Positions 33,382 through 40,088 of a DNA stretch of 64,000 bases are shown one piece after another (position 1 is the first letter of the stretch; each line of letters opens with the position of its first letter). Under the pieces are notes generated by a model that worked only from the letters and a program-made list of their open reading frames with translations, did not search any database and was not told where the DNA came from. Where the stretch lies: contig JAZSJH010000004.1 of assembly GCA_045534265.1 (NCBI GenBank), forward strand, positions 36,438-100,437. The letters run 5' to 3'. Position numbers and translations under genes: made by a program. The stretch is from CAKVLS01 sp045534265. GTDB lineage: Bacteria; Bacillota; Clostridia; Christensenellales; UBA1242.

Positions 33382-35490
33382 ATGGACATTAAACAAAATG
33401 TTTTGGACTGTTTGGAAACACACAACCTTTTACACGACAATCTAAACGAACTTGCGACCCTTATTTCTGGCAAGCTGTCTTATGATGCAAAAGAAGTCTT
33501 GGCAGCACTAAAAGAACTTATCTTGCAAGGTGACATTTATGAATACGACAAAGGCAAATTTGCGTCAATAGTATCTCTTGGAATGGTTAAAGGAAAACTT
33601 ATGGGGCACGCTAGAGGCTTTGGTTTCGTTTCTCGCGGGCTTAGACAAGAAGACGTGTTTGTGCCTGCTAAGTTTATGAACGGCGCTATGAACAACGATA
33701 TGGTGCTTGTAGACGTAATTCAAGATGCCGAAGATGACAAGAGTGAAGTAGGTAAGGTTGTTAAAATATTGGAAAGGGGTACAGACCAAGTTGTGGGAAC
33801 ATATCAAGCTTGTAAGAGATTTGGTTGGGTTATTCCTGATGATAATAAATTTAACAAAGACATCTTTATTCCTGCGGGCAAAAACAAAGGTGCAAAAGAT
33901 GGCGAAACAGTTGTTGTAACTATTACAAGTTATGGCGGAGTAAAAAAACCAGAAGGTTTTGTTAACGAAATTATCGGCGACAAAAATGCTCCGGGCAATG
34001 ATGTTTTGAGTTTGATTCGTCAATACAAAATCTACGAAGAGTTCCCAAAAGATGTTATGGAATATGTTGCCACTGTTCCGCAAGAAGTTACAGAAAACTC
34101 TAAAAAGAACAGAAGGGACCTTACAAACCTTGTAACATTTACAATTGATGGCGAAGATGCAAAGGACTTTGATGACGCTGTATCTTTATCTATTGAAGAT
34201 GGCATATATAATCTAGGTGTGCATATTGCAGACGTAGGACACTATGTTCAAAAAGATGGTGTACTTGATAAAGAAGCATACAAAAGGGGTACTAGCGTAT
34301 ACTTTTGTGATAGAGTAATACCTATGCTACCAAAAGAACTTTCTAACGGTATATGCTCACTTAACGAAGGTGTAGAAAGACTTTGTATGTCTGTGTTTAT
34401 GAAGATAGATGCAACAGGTAATGTAATCTCTCACGAAATTTGCGAATCTGTTATCAAGAGCAAACACCGTATGACATACACATCAGTTTTCAAAATGCTT
34501 GAAGGTGATGAAGAAGAGATTAGAAAATATTCTGATGTTGCAGATATTATCAAAGATATGGGTGAACTTTCTGACCTTTTGGTGAAGGTAAGAAACGACA
34601 GAGGAAATATTGATTTTGATTTTCCAGAAACATATTTGGTTATCGACAGCAACGGAAAACTTGTAGACGTTAAGGCTAGAGAAACAAACAGAGCTCATAG
34701 ACTTATCGAAACATTTATGGTACTTACAAACGAAGTAATAGCTGAACATATGTGCAAAGAAAAACTTCCTTTTGTATATCGTGTTCACGAAACTCCAGAT
34801 ATGGAAAAAATGACTACTTTGTTTGCGTTCCTTGATTCTTTTGGTATTCACTATGATTGTGACTTAAGAGATGTAAAACCAAAAGATATCCAAAACATAA
34901 TGAACCAAATAGAAGACAAAGAGTACAAAGATGTAATCAGTACTGTAATGCTAAGATCACTTAAAAAGGCAAGATATCTTCCTGAGTGTTTGGGGCATTT
35001 TGGTCTAGCTAGTACATTCTATTGTCACTTTACATCTCCTATTAGAAGATATCCAGACCTTATTATTCACAGAATAATCAAGCAATACTTGCATGGCTCA
35101 TTAAACTCTATGGTAAAAAATGAACTTAAGTCATATGTAGAAACAGCATCTCTTCAATCTAGCGAAAGAGAAAAACTAGCAGAAGAAATGGAAAGAGCAG
35201 TAGACGACCTAAAGAAAGCTGAATATATGACTGACTTTATCGGTCAAACATTCCCTGGTGTTATTTCTGGTCTTAACCAAAGAGGAATCTTTGTTATGCT
35301 AGAAAACACTGCAGAAGGCATAATCAATATTGACTTTTTACCAAATGACAGCTACGAATATGATGATACAACACTGACCTTGAGTGGAAAACAAAATCAC
35401 TTTAGACTAGGTGACAAAGTAGAAATCGAAGTATCTGGTACAAACATTAGAGAAAGAAAAATCTATTTCAAATTTGTTAAGAAATTATAA
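33382..35490 (+). CDS. rnr: Ribonuclease R
   Basis: A processive 3'-5' exoribonuclease that degrades structured RNA and works with tmRNA. ATG 33382 (MDIKQNVLDCLETHN) follows TAAGGAG; a longer frame runs back through the leader. The 702-aa protein has an N-terminal winged helix, cold-shock domains (GHARGFGFVSRG, DVFVPAKF), the RNB catalytic site TIDGEDAKDFDDAVSLS (about 253-269) with its four aspartates, HFTSPIRRYPDLIIHR, and a C-terminal S1 domain. secG lies before it and smpB/ssrA after it, the classic arrangement. Confidence 0.97.
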   Translation: MDIKQNVLDCLETHNLLHDNLNELATLISGKLSYDAKEVLAALKELILQGDIYEYDKGKFASIVSLGMVKGKLMGHARGFGFVSRGLRQEDVFVPAKFMNGAMNNDMVLVDVIQDAEDDKSEVGKVVKILERGTDQVVGTYQACKRFGWVIPDDNKFNKDIFIPAGKNKGAKDGETVVVTITSYGGVKKPEGFVNEIIGDKNAPGNDVLSLIRQYKIYEEFPKDVMEYVATVPQEVTENSKKNRRDLTNLVTFTIDGEDAKDFDDAVSLSIEDGIYNLGVHIADVGHYVQKDGVLDKEAYKRGTSVYFCDRVIPMLPKELSNGICSLNEGVERLCMSVFMKIDATGNVISHEICESVIKSKHRMTYTSVFKMLEGDEEEIRKYSDVADIIKDMGELSDLLVKVRNDRGNIDFDFPETYLVIDSNGKLVDVKARETNRAHRLIETFMVLTNEVIAEHMCKEKLPFVYRVHETPDMEKMTTLFAFLDSFGIHYDCDLRDVKPKDIQNIMNQIEDKEYKDVISTVMLRSLKKARYLPECLGHFGLASTFYCHFTSPIRRYPDLIIHRIIKQYLHGSLNSMVKNELKSYVETASLQSSEREKLAEEMERAVDDLKKAEYMTDFIGQTFPGVISGLNQRGIFVMLENTAEGIINIDFLPNDSYEYDDTTLTLSGKQNHFRLGDKVEIEVSGTNIRERKIYFKFVKKL

Positions 35491-35510
35491 AAAAGGAGGC
35501 AAAAAGGCTT

Positions 35511-35951
35511 TTGAAAGTAATAGCTACTAACAAAAAGGCGCACTTTAACTACGAAATCTTAGAAAAGTACACCGCCGGCATAGCCCTAGAGGGCAGCGAA
35601 GTAAAATCAATAAGACTTGGCAATATAAGAATAAATGATGCTTTTGTTAGTATCAAAAACTATGAAGTCTTTTTGAAAAATTCTTTTATTAAACAATACG
35701 AAAAAGCAAGTTCTTTTGTCCCAAAAACAGATAGGGACAGAAAACTGCTTCTTAATAAAAATGAGATTTTGAAATTAAAACAAAAATCAGCAGAAAAGGG
35801 ACTAACAATAGTCCCCCTAGCTGCAGGTTTTGTAAATAATAGAGTAAAGATAGAGATTGGCCTTTGCAAAGGTAAAAAACTATTTGATAAGAAAAACACT
35901 CTAAAAGAAAAAGATATATCAAGAGAAACTGAAAGACAACTAAAAATTTAG
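35511..35951 (+). CDS. smpB: SsrA-binding protein SmpB, TTG start
   Basis: SmpB delivers tmRNA to stalled ribosomes. The 146-aa protein starts at TTG 35511 (MKVIATNKKAHFNYEILEKY), 11 nt after AAAAGGAGG; the sequence fits the family from its first residue, so the non-ATG start is secure. GIALEGSEVKSIRLGNIRIN (23-42) and the C-terminal basic tail with KKNTLKEKDISRETERQLKI are conserved, although the tail is short. The tmRNA gene begins 12 nt after the stop. Confidence 0.96.
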   Translation: MKVIATNKKAHFNYEILEKYTAGIALEGSEVKSIRLGNIRINDAFVSIKNYEVFLKNSFIKQYEKASSFVPKTDRDRKLLLNKNEILKLKQKSAEKGLTIVPLAAGFVNNRVKIEIGLCKGKKLFDKKNTLKEKDISRETERQLKI

Positions 35952-35963
35952 TTTTCTCTTTAT

Positions 35964-36314
35964 GGGGGCGACTTGGTTTTGACGGGGAGGTTGAAACCTT
36001 TGTGTAAAGCATATCGCAGGTGTGGACTGCGTCATCAACCGCAAAATGCAATAAATGCAAACAATAACACTTGCCTAGCTGCAGCGTAATGTAGCTTGTT
36101 CTAAAGGCTCTTTCTCGCGGGGACTTTAGAACATTAGTTTAGCGAGAGGCAAACTATTGTTGGTCTTTGGCTGTAGTTTGTTATTTTCAAAGACTAGCCG
36201 GTGGACTTCTGTCTATGGAATCGTCACTGGGGAGGAACCAATCATAGAATAAGTATGTAGAAAAGCAATCGTTTACCTTTTCGGACGAGAGTTCAATTCT
36301 CTCCGCCTCCACCA
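35964..36314 (+). ncRNA. ssrA: tmRNA (SsrA)
   Basis: About 351 nt. The 5' GGGGGCGACTTGGTTTTGAC and 3' TTCAATTCTCTCCGCCTCCA-CCA ends are the tmRNA hallmarks; the acceptor stem GGGGGCG pairs with CGCCTCC (one G-U) and CCA is encoded. The tag frame ends GCT GCA GCG TAA (stop 36087-36089) inside hairpin GCTGCA/TGTAGC. Two GCA codons could be the resume codon: 36057 gives ANNNTCLAAA, 36048 gives AINANNNTCLAAA. The tag ends LAAA rather than the commoner ALAA. It sits directly after smpB. Confidence 0.97.
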
Positions 36315-36319
36315 CAATG

Positions 36320-36352
36320 TACCCAACTGAACACAGTCGGGTATTTTTTTTT
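36320..36352 (+). terminator. tmRNA terminator
   Basis: TACCC and ACTG pair with CAGT and GGGTA across a single A/C mismatch, followed by nine T. Confidence 0.9.
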
Positions 36353-36384
36353 GTAAATTATATGCTTGTTAGCTATTTTTATGT

Positions 36385-36390
36385 TATAAT
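36385..36390 (+). promoter_or_regulatory. Extended -10 promoter of the zinc-ribbon/nuclease gene
   Basis: TGTTATAAT (TG at 36382-36383, TATAAT 36385-36390) with no clear -35 box; a GTGGAG ribosome binding site follows at 36405. Confidence 0.55.
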
Positions 36391-36416
36391 GTCTTTAGAA
36401 TATTGTGGAGTAAAAT

Positions 36417-38525
36417 ATGTCAGGAAAGAAATATGTTATAGACAATAAAGAACTGATGAAAGAATGGGATTGGGATAAAAACAACGAAATCGATTTGAAT
36501 CCCAATACATTAACTTTAGGGAGCCATCAAAAAATTTGGTGGAAATGTAATAATGGGCATGAATGGCAGGCAATGGTTTGCAGTAGGAATCAAGGAAGAG
36601 GTTGTCCAATTTGTGCTAATCGACATATTTTAGAAGGTTACAATGACCTAGGAACAATTGCTCCACAATTATTGGTAGATTGGAATTATAGTAACAACGA
36701 TATTTCTCCTAAAGAAATTGGTGTTAATTATTATAAAAACATCAATTGGAAATGTCATATTTGTTCTCACGAATGGAAAGCAACCCCTGCTAATAGAAAT
36801 AAAGGAACGGGGTGCCCTATATGTTCGAAAAAATCTATTGTAAAACAATTCAGCACCCCTATTTATGCTGATAGTTTACAAGCAAAGAATCCAGCCCTTG
36901 CAAATGAATGGAATTACGATAAAAATGAAGGATTAACCCCAAATGATGTATTTCCCAATAGTGGCAAGAAGGTATGGTGGAAATGTAGCAAAGGTCATGA
37001 GTGGCAAGCCAAAATTTATCATAGAAATACTGTGAGTGGTTGTCCTATTTGTAAATCTGAAAGAAACACATCATTGCCAGAATTCGCATTGCTATATTAT
37101 TTTAGAAAAATTGGATTAGACCCCGTTCACTCATATAAGGAATATGGTTTTGAGTTGGATATATATATTCCTTCTAAGAAAATCGCTATAGAGTATGATG
37201 GTTATTTCTGGCATAAAAACAAATTAAAAAAAGATTTAGAAAAAAATCTCTTGTGTGAAAAACAAGGAATTGTGTTGTATAGAATTAGAGAAGGGTTGTC
37301 TTCTACACATGATTCTTCCATAGATTATATCATCGAAAAAGATAATAAAAATGATTTAGAAAAAGTAATTGTTAAAATAATAAACAATATTACAAATAAG
37401 CATATAGATGTTAATCTTGAAAGAGATGCAATTCTTATTGAAAACTTAAGAGAATTTATTGAAAAAAACAATTCTATATCAATATTAAATCCGGAATTAG
37501 CTGCTGAATGGAATTATGAAAAAAATTATAATTTAAAACCAGAGTTTTTTGCCGCTAATAGTGGTAAAAAGGTATGGTGGAAATGTAGTAAAGGTCATGA
37601 ATGGCAAGCCGTAATAATGAGTAGAAATAAGGGGAGAGGATGTCCATATTGTTCGGGAAGAATAGCTATTAAAGGAGAAAACGACTTGCAAACGACAAAT
37701 CCTTTATTAGCTAGAGAGTGGAACCATGAAAGAAATATTGGAATAACTCCTAGTGATGTATTACCAAATAGTGAGAAGAAAGTCTGGTGGAAATGTAATA
37801 ATGGGCATGAATGGCAGGCAATGGTTTACAGTAGGAATCAAGGAAGAGGTTGTCCATATTGTTCAAATAAAGATGTATTAAAAGGATATAACGACCTACA
37901 AACAATTAATCCATCGTTAGCAAATGAATGGAATTATGAAAAAAATGAAGGGCTCACCCCTAGAGATGTTGTATCTAATAGTAATAAAAGAGTCTGGTGG
38001 AAATGTAATAATGGGCATGAATGGCAGGCAATGGTTTGCAGTAGGAATCAAGGAAGAGGTTGTCCATATTGTTCAAATAAAGCTGTACTAAAAGGATATA
38101 ACGACTTACAAACGATTAATCCATCGTTAGCAAATGAATGGAATTATGAGAAAAATGAAGGTCTCACTCCTCGAGATGTTGTATCTAATAGTAATAAAAG
38201 AGTCTGGTGGAAATGCAGTAAGGGCCATGAATGGCAGGCTTATATAAATACTAGAAATAATCAAGGAAACAAATGCCCATATTGTTCAAATCAAGCCGTA
38301 TTAAAAGGATATAATGACTTACAAACGATTAATCCATCGTTAGCAAATGAATGGGATTATAGCAAAAACGATTTATCTCCAGAAACAATATCTCCAAATA
38401 GTCATCAAAAAGTTTGGTGGATTTGTTCTAAAGGACATAGTTGGGAAGCTCAAATAAGAAGTAGAAATAATGGTTCTGGATGTCCATATTGTTATAGATT
38501 AAATAAACATAAAAAAGACACTTAG
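36417..38525 (+). CDS. Zinc-ribbon repeat protein with embedded endonuclease-like domain
   Basis: A 702-aa protein with eight copies of a roughly 65-residue module of the DUF4379 (probable zinc-ribbon) type: EW-[ND]-Y..KN, VWWKC..GHEW, R...GCP-[IY]-C. Three copies precede and five follow a PD-(D/E)XK-like domain at about 218-295: PEFALLYYFRKIGLD, FELDIYIP with D248, IAIEYDGYFWH with E259 and D261, and GIVLYRIREGL, similar to Vsr/DUF559-type endonucleases. Repeats 6 and 7 are nearly identical in DNA. It lies right after tmRNA, has its own promoter and terminator, and has very AT-rich codons, all suggesting acquired DNA. A nucleic-acid-targeting defence or mobile-element role is likely but unproven. 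Confidence 0.75.
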   Translation: MSGKKYVIDNKELMKEWDWDKNNEIDLNPNTLTLGSHQKIWWKCNNGHEWQAMVCSRNQGRGCPICANRHILEGYNDLGTIAPQLLVDWNYSNNDISPKEIGVNYYKNINWKCHICSHEWKATPANRNKGTGCPICSKKSIVKQFSTPIYADSLQAKNPALANEWNYDKNEGLTPNDVFPNSGKKVWWKCSKGHEWQAKIYHRNTVSGCPICKSERNTSLPEFALLYYFRKIGLDPVHSYKEYGFELDIYIPSKKIAIEYDGYFWHKNKLKKDLEKNLLCEKQGIVLYRIREGLSSTHDSSIDYIIEKDNKNDLEKVIVKIINNITNKHIDVNLERDAILIENLREFIEKNNSISILNPELAAEWNYEKNYNLKPEFFAANSGKKVWWKCSKGHEWQAVIMSRNKGRGCPYCSGRIAIKGENDLQTTNPLLAREWNHERNIGITPSDVLPNSEKKVWWKCNNGHEWQAMVYSRNQGRGCPYCSNKDVLKGYNDLQTINPSLANEWNYEKNEGLTPRDVVSNSNKRVWWKCNNGHEWQAMVCSRNQGRGCPYCSNKAVLKGYNDLQTINPSLANEWNYEKNEGLTPRDVVSNSNKRVWWKCSKGHEWQAYINTRNNQGNKCPYCSNQAVLKGYNDLQTINPSLANEWDYSKNDLSPETISPNSHQKVWWICSKGHSWEAQIRSRNNGSGCPYCYRLNKHKKDT
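36541..36608 (+). repeat. 68-bp repeat, first copy
   Basis: Identical over 68 bp to 37999-38066, and with one mismatch to 37789-37856. It encodes the WKCNNGHEWQAMVCSRNQGR segment of the zinc-ribbon module. The distant copies are too similar for ancient repeats, so gene conversion or recent duplication is likely. Confidence 0.85.
37851..38260 (+). repeat. Tandem near-identical 210-bp units in the zinc-ribbon gene
   Basis: Two consecutive units with period 210 bp (37851 and 38061 onward) differ at only a few positions until about 38210, where the second copy diverges. They encode complete zinc-ribbon modules, so copy number can change without a frameshift. Confidence 0.8.
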
Positions 38526-38545
38526 TAAAAGTGTCTTTTATTTTT
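38512..38545 (+). terminator. Terminator of the zinc-ribbon/nuclease gene
   Basis: AAAAGACACTT (38513-38523) pairs with AAGTGTCTTTT (38529-38539) and overlaps the stop codon. Confidence 0.85.
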
Positions 38546-38651
38546 ATAAAACTGTTATAATCATCAAACCATTATCAATCGGTCCTTTGAATATTTCTTT
38601 CATGTGTTCTAATTTTTGTTTGTTTAATTTTGCTATTTGGCGTATTAACTC
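38544..38651 (-). pseudogene. Possible C-terminal gene remnant
   Basis: On the minus strand a 35-codon open stretch ends in TAA and reads like protein (RQIAKLNKQKLEHMKEIF then KGPIDNGLMIITVL). It has no plausible start and is cut by a stop upstream, so it may be the tail of a decayed gene. I recognise no family. Confidence 0.25.
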
Positions 38652-38839
38652 TTATCTTTTTTGTTTTATCAAAAATTAATAACAATCAAGTTATAAAAGC
38701 TAATAAAAGTATAAATTCAAATTAAATATACTTATAATAAAAAGCGCTCAGCAAAACTAGCCGGGTGTTTTTTTTGCTAAAATAGTTTGATTAAAAAACA
38801 TTTAAGAGTATAATAGATGTTGCAAAGGGGACAAATATT
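38546..38839. other. Intergenic region with gene remnant and terminator
   Basis: Besides the minus-strand remnant, this AT-rich stretch holds a terminator-like hairpin at 38744-38775 that has no intact gene in front of it, and promoter-like AGTATAAT just before the next gene. It looks like a site of past gene loss or replacement. Confidence 0.45.
38744..38775 (+). terminator. Orphan terminator-like hairpin
   Basis: GCGCTCAGC pairs with GCCGGGTGT mostly through G-C and G-U pairs with one mismatch, followed by eight T. No intact upstream plus-strand gene uses it, since the preceding gene has its own terminator about 200 nt earlier. Confidence 0.55.
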
Positions 38840-39544
38840 ATGGAATTAAAACTTTATGGTTGGATACATATAATTTATTTGATTATTAGTATAGGCATTA
38901 CTGTTGCGGGGCTTTGGTGTGCTAAAAAGTTTGCAAAATCAGAAAAGTCACAGACAATTATTTTGAAAAGTTTGGCTGGATTTTTGTTTATATGGATTTT
39001 GATTAATAGACTTTCTCAAGTTTTTAGATATGGCTTGGTTAGATGGGACCAAATAATACCAGATAGTTTTTGTGGTATGAGTAGCTTGGTGTTATCTCTT
39101 GCTGTTTTGCTTGGCAAAAAGGATAATAATGTTTTGCATTTTGTCTGGTTTTTGGCTTTAGTTGGGGGAGTGATAACAATCCTTTATCCAACATTTATTG
39201 ACCAAGGTCCATCATTTTTCTACTTGCCAACAATTTCTGGTATGCTTCATCATAGTGCAGCTATTGCTATGGTTGTGGCGCTTCTTTTGTTTAAGCAAAT
39301 TACTATTACCTACAAAAAATGGTATTGTGTAATATTTGGATTTACTGCATATCTAACTGTGGGGGCATTTTTGATGAGTACTTTTGGATATTCTGATGCT
39401 TTTCATATTGTTGAGCCTATGATAGACGGAACACCACTTACTGTATGGGTTGTTGCTCCAATTTATCTTACAGCGTACGCTATACTTGTACTTATTGTAG
39501 AACTTGTTCGCAGAAAAAAACAAAAAGCTATTAGCAAAGGCTAA
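38840..39544 (+). CDS. YwaF/TMEM164-like membrane protein (TIGR02206 type)
   Basis: A 234-aa integral membrane protein with about seven hydrophobic segments. Features fitting the TIGR02206/YwaF group are the polar-lined helix DSFCGMSSLVLSLAVLLGKK, the segment with FVWFLALVGGVITILYPTF, and the histidine pair in SGMLHHSAAIAMVVALL. Related eukaryotic TMEM164 acts as an acyltransferase; the bacterial function is not established. AAAGGGG precedes the ATG. A strong hairpin overlaps its stop codon. Confidence 0.75.
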   Translation: MELKLYGWIHIIYLIISIGITVAGLWCAKKFAKSEKSQTIILKSLAGFLFIWILINRLSQVFRYGLVRWDQIIPDSFCGMSSLVLSLAVLLGKKDNNVLHFVWFLALVGGVITILYPTFIDQGPSFFYLPTISGMLHHSAAIAMVVALLLFKQITITYKKWYCVIFGFTAYLTVGAFLMSTFGYSDAFHIVEPMIDGTPLTVWVVAPIYLTAYAILVLIVELVRRKKQKAISKG

Positions 39545-39554
39545 TAGTTTTTTT
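39524..39554 (+). terminator. Terminator after the YwaF-like gene
   Basis: CTATTAGC (39528-39535) pairs with GCTAATAG (39540-39547), overlapping the stop and followed by a T-run. Confidence 0.88.
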
Positions 39555-39578
39555 ATTGTTTTGCAATTAATAAAATTG

Positions 39579-40001
39579 TTAATTTTTGTTAATTATTTTG
39601 AGAGTTAAAATGTCTTCTTGACCATCAAAAAACTTGTCTAAGAGCTGGCTATATATTTCATTATCAGGTTCAGCATATTTAAATAAGGTAAGGCAAGATT
39701 TTAATTTTGTGTTGTCTGGCTCGCCAAAAATATTGCAAGCATCATTTGTATTAAGGCTTAGTAAAATCTGCAGAAGCTCTTGCATATGAGCCTTTAGAAT
39801 TTTGTTGTTTATATATGCTTTTGCTTCTTCAATATTTTTTATTGCGTAATATTTAGATGTTTTGCTAAAGCCCAATCCTTGGATTTGTGGAAAAATAAAC
39901 CACATATAATGGCTTTGTTTTTTGCCGTTTTTTAGCTCTGTTTTGGCTATATTGTAATATTTATCGTGAGCGTCTATATATCTTTGTAAATCATAATTCA
40001 T
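39579..40001 (-). CDS. DUF1810 family protein
   Basis: With the start at 40001 (MNYDLQRYIDAHDKYYNIAK) the product has 140 aa and matches DUF1810 (calpastatin-like annotation): SHYMWFIFPQIQGLGFSKTS, YYAIKNIEEAKAYINN, and DACNIFGEPDNTKLKSCLTL. Function unknown, though the family is widespread. A longer frame would begin upstream of the promoter. TTGACA-18-TATAAA lies so that the transcript should begin at the ATG, and no ribosome binding site is present, so translation may be leaderless. It is divergent from the second RNase R gene. Confidence 0.85.
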   Translation of the reverse strand: MNYDLQRYIDAHDKYYNIAKTELKNGKKQSHYMWFIFPQIQGLGFSKTSKYYAIKNIEEAKAYINNKILKAHMQELLQILLSLNTNDACNIFGEPDNTKLKSCLTLFKYAEPDNEIYSQLLDKFFDGQEDILTLKIINKN

Positions 40002-40007
40002 ATTTTG

Positions 40008-40068
40008 TTTATAACATAGTTTTTTGGGTATTGTCAATTTGACAATGCTATGATACAATAATTATAAC
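40008..40068. promoter_or_regulatory. Divergent promoters with -35 boxes in one palindrome
   Basis: A perfect inverted repeat ATTGTCAA-T-TTGACAAT (40030-40046) contains both -35 boxes: TTGACA on the minus strand (40037-40032) with -10 TATAAA (40013-40008), and TTGACA on the plus strand (40039-40044) with -10 TATAAC (40063-40068). Both spacers are 18 bp. The palindrome could also be an operator controlling both genes. Confidence 0.7.
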
Positions 40069-40088
40069 AAAAGAGGGAGTAATTGAAT

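Noticed and set aside
36290..36320. Attachment-site duplication of the tmRNA 3' end
   Set aside because: By eye no second copy of the tmRNA end is visible downstream in the window and no integrase gene is present.
37789..38260. CRISPR-like array in the zinc-ribbon gene
   Set aside because: The repeats are long, in frame and encode protein modules; there are no short repeats with unique spacers and no cas genes.
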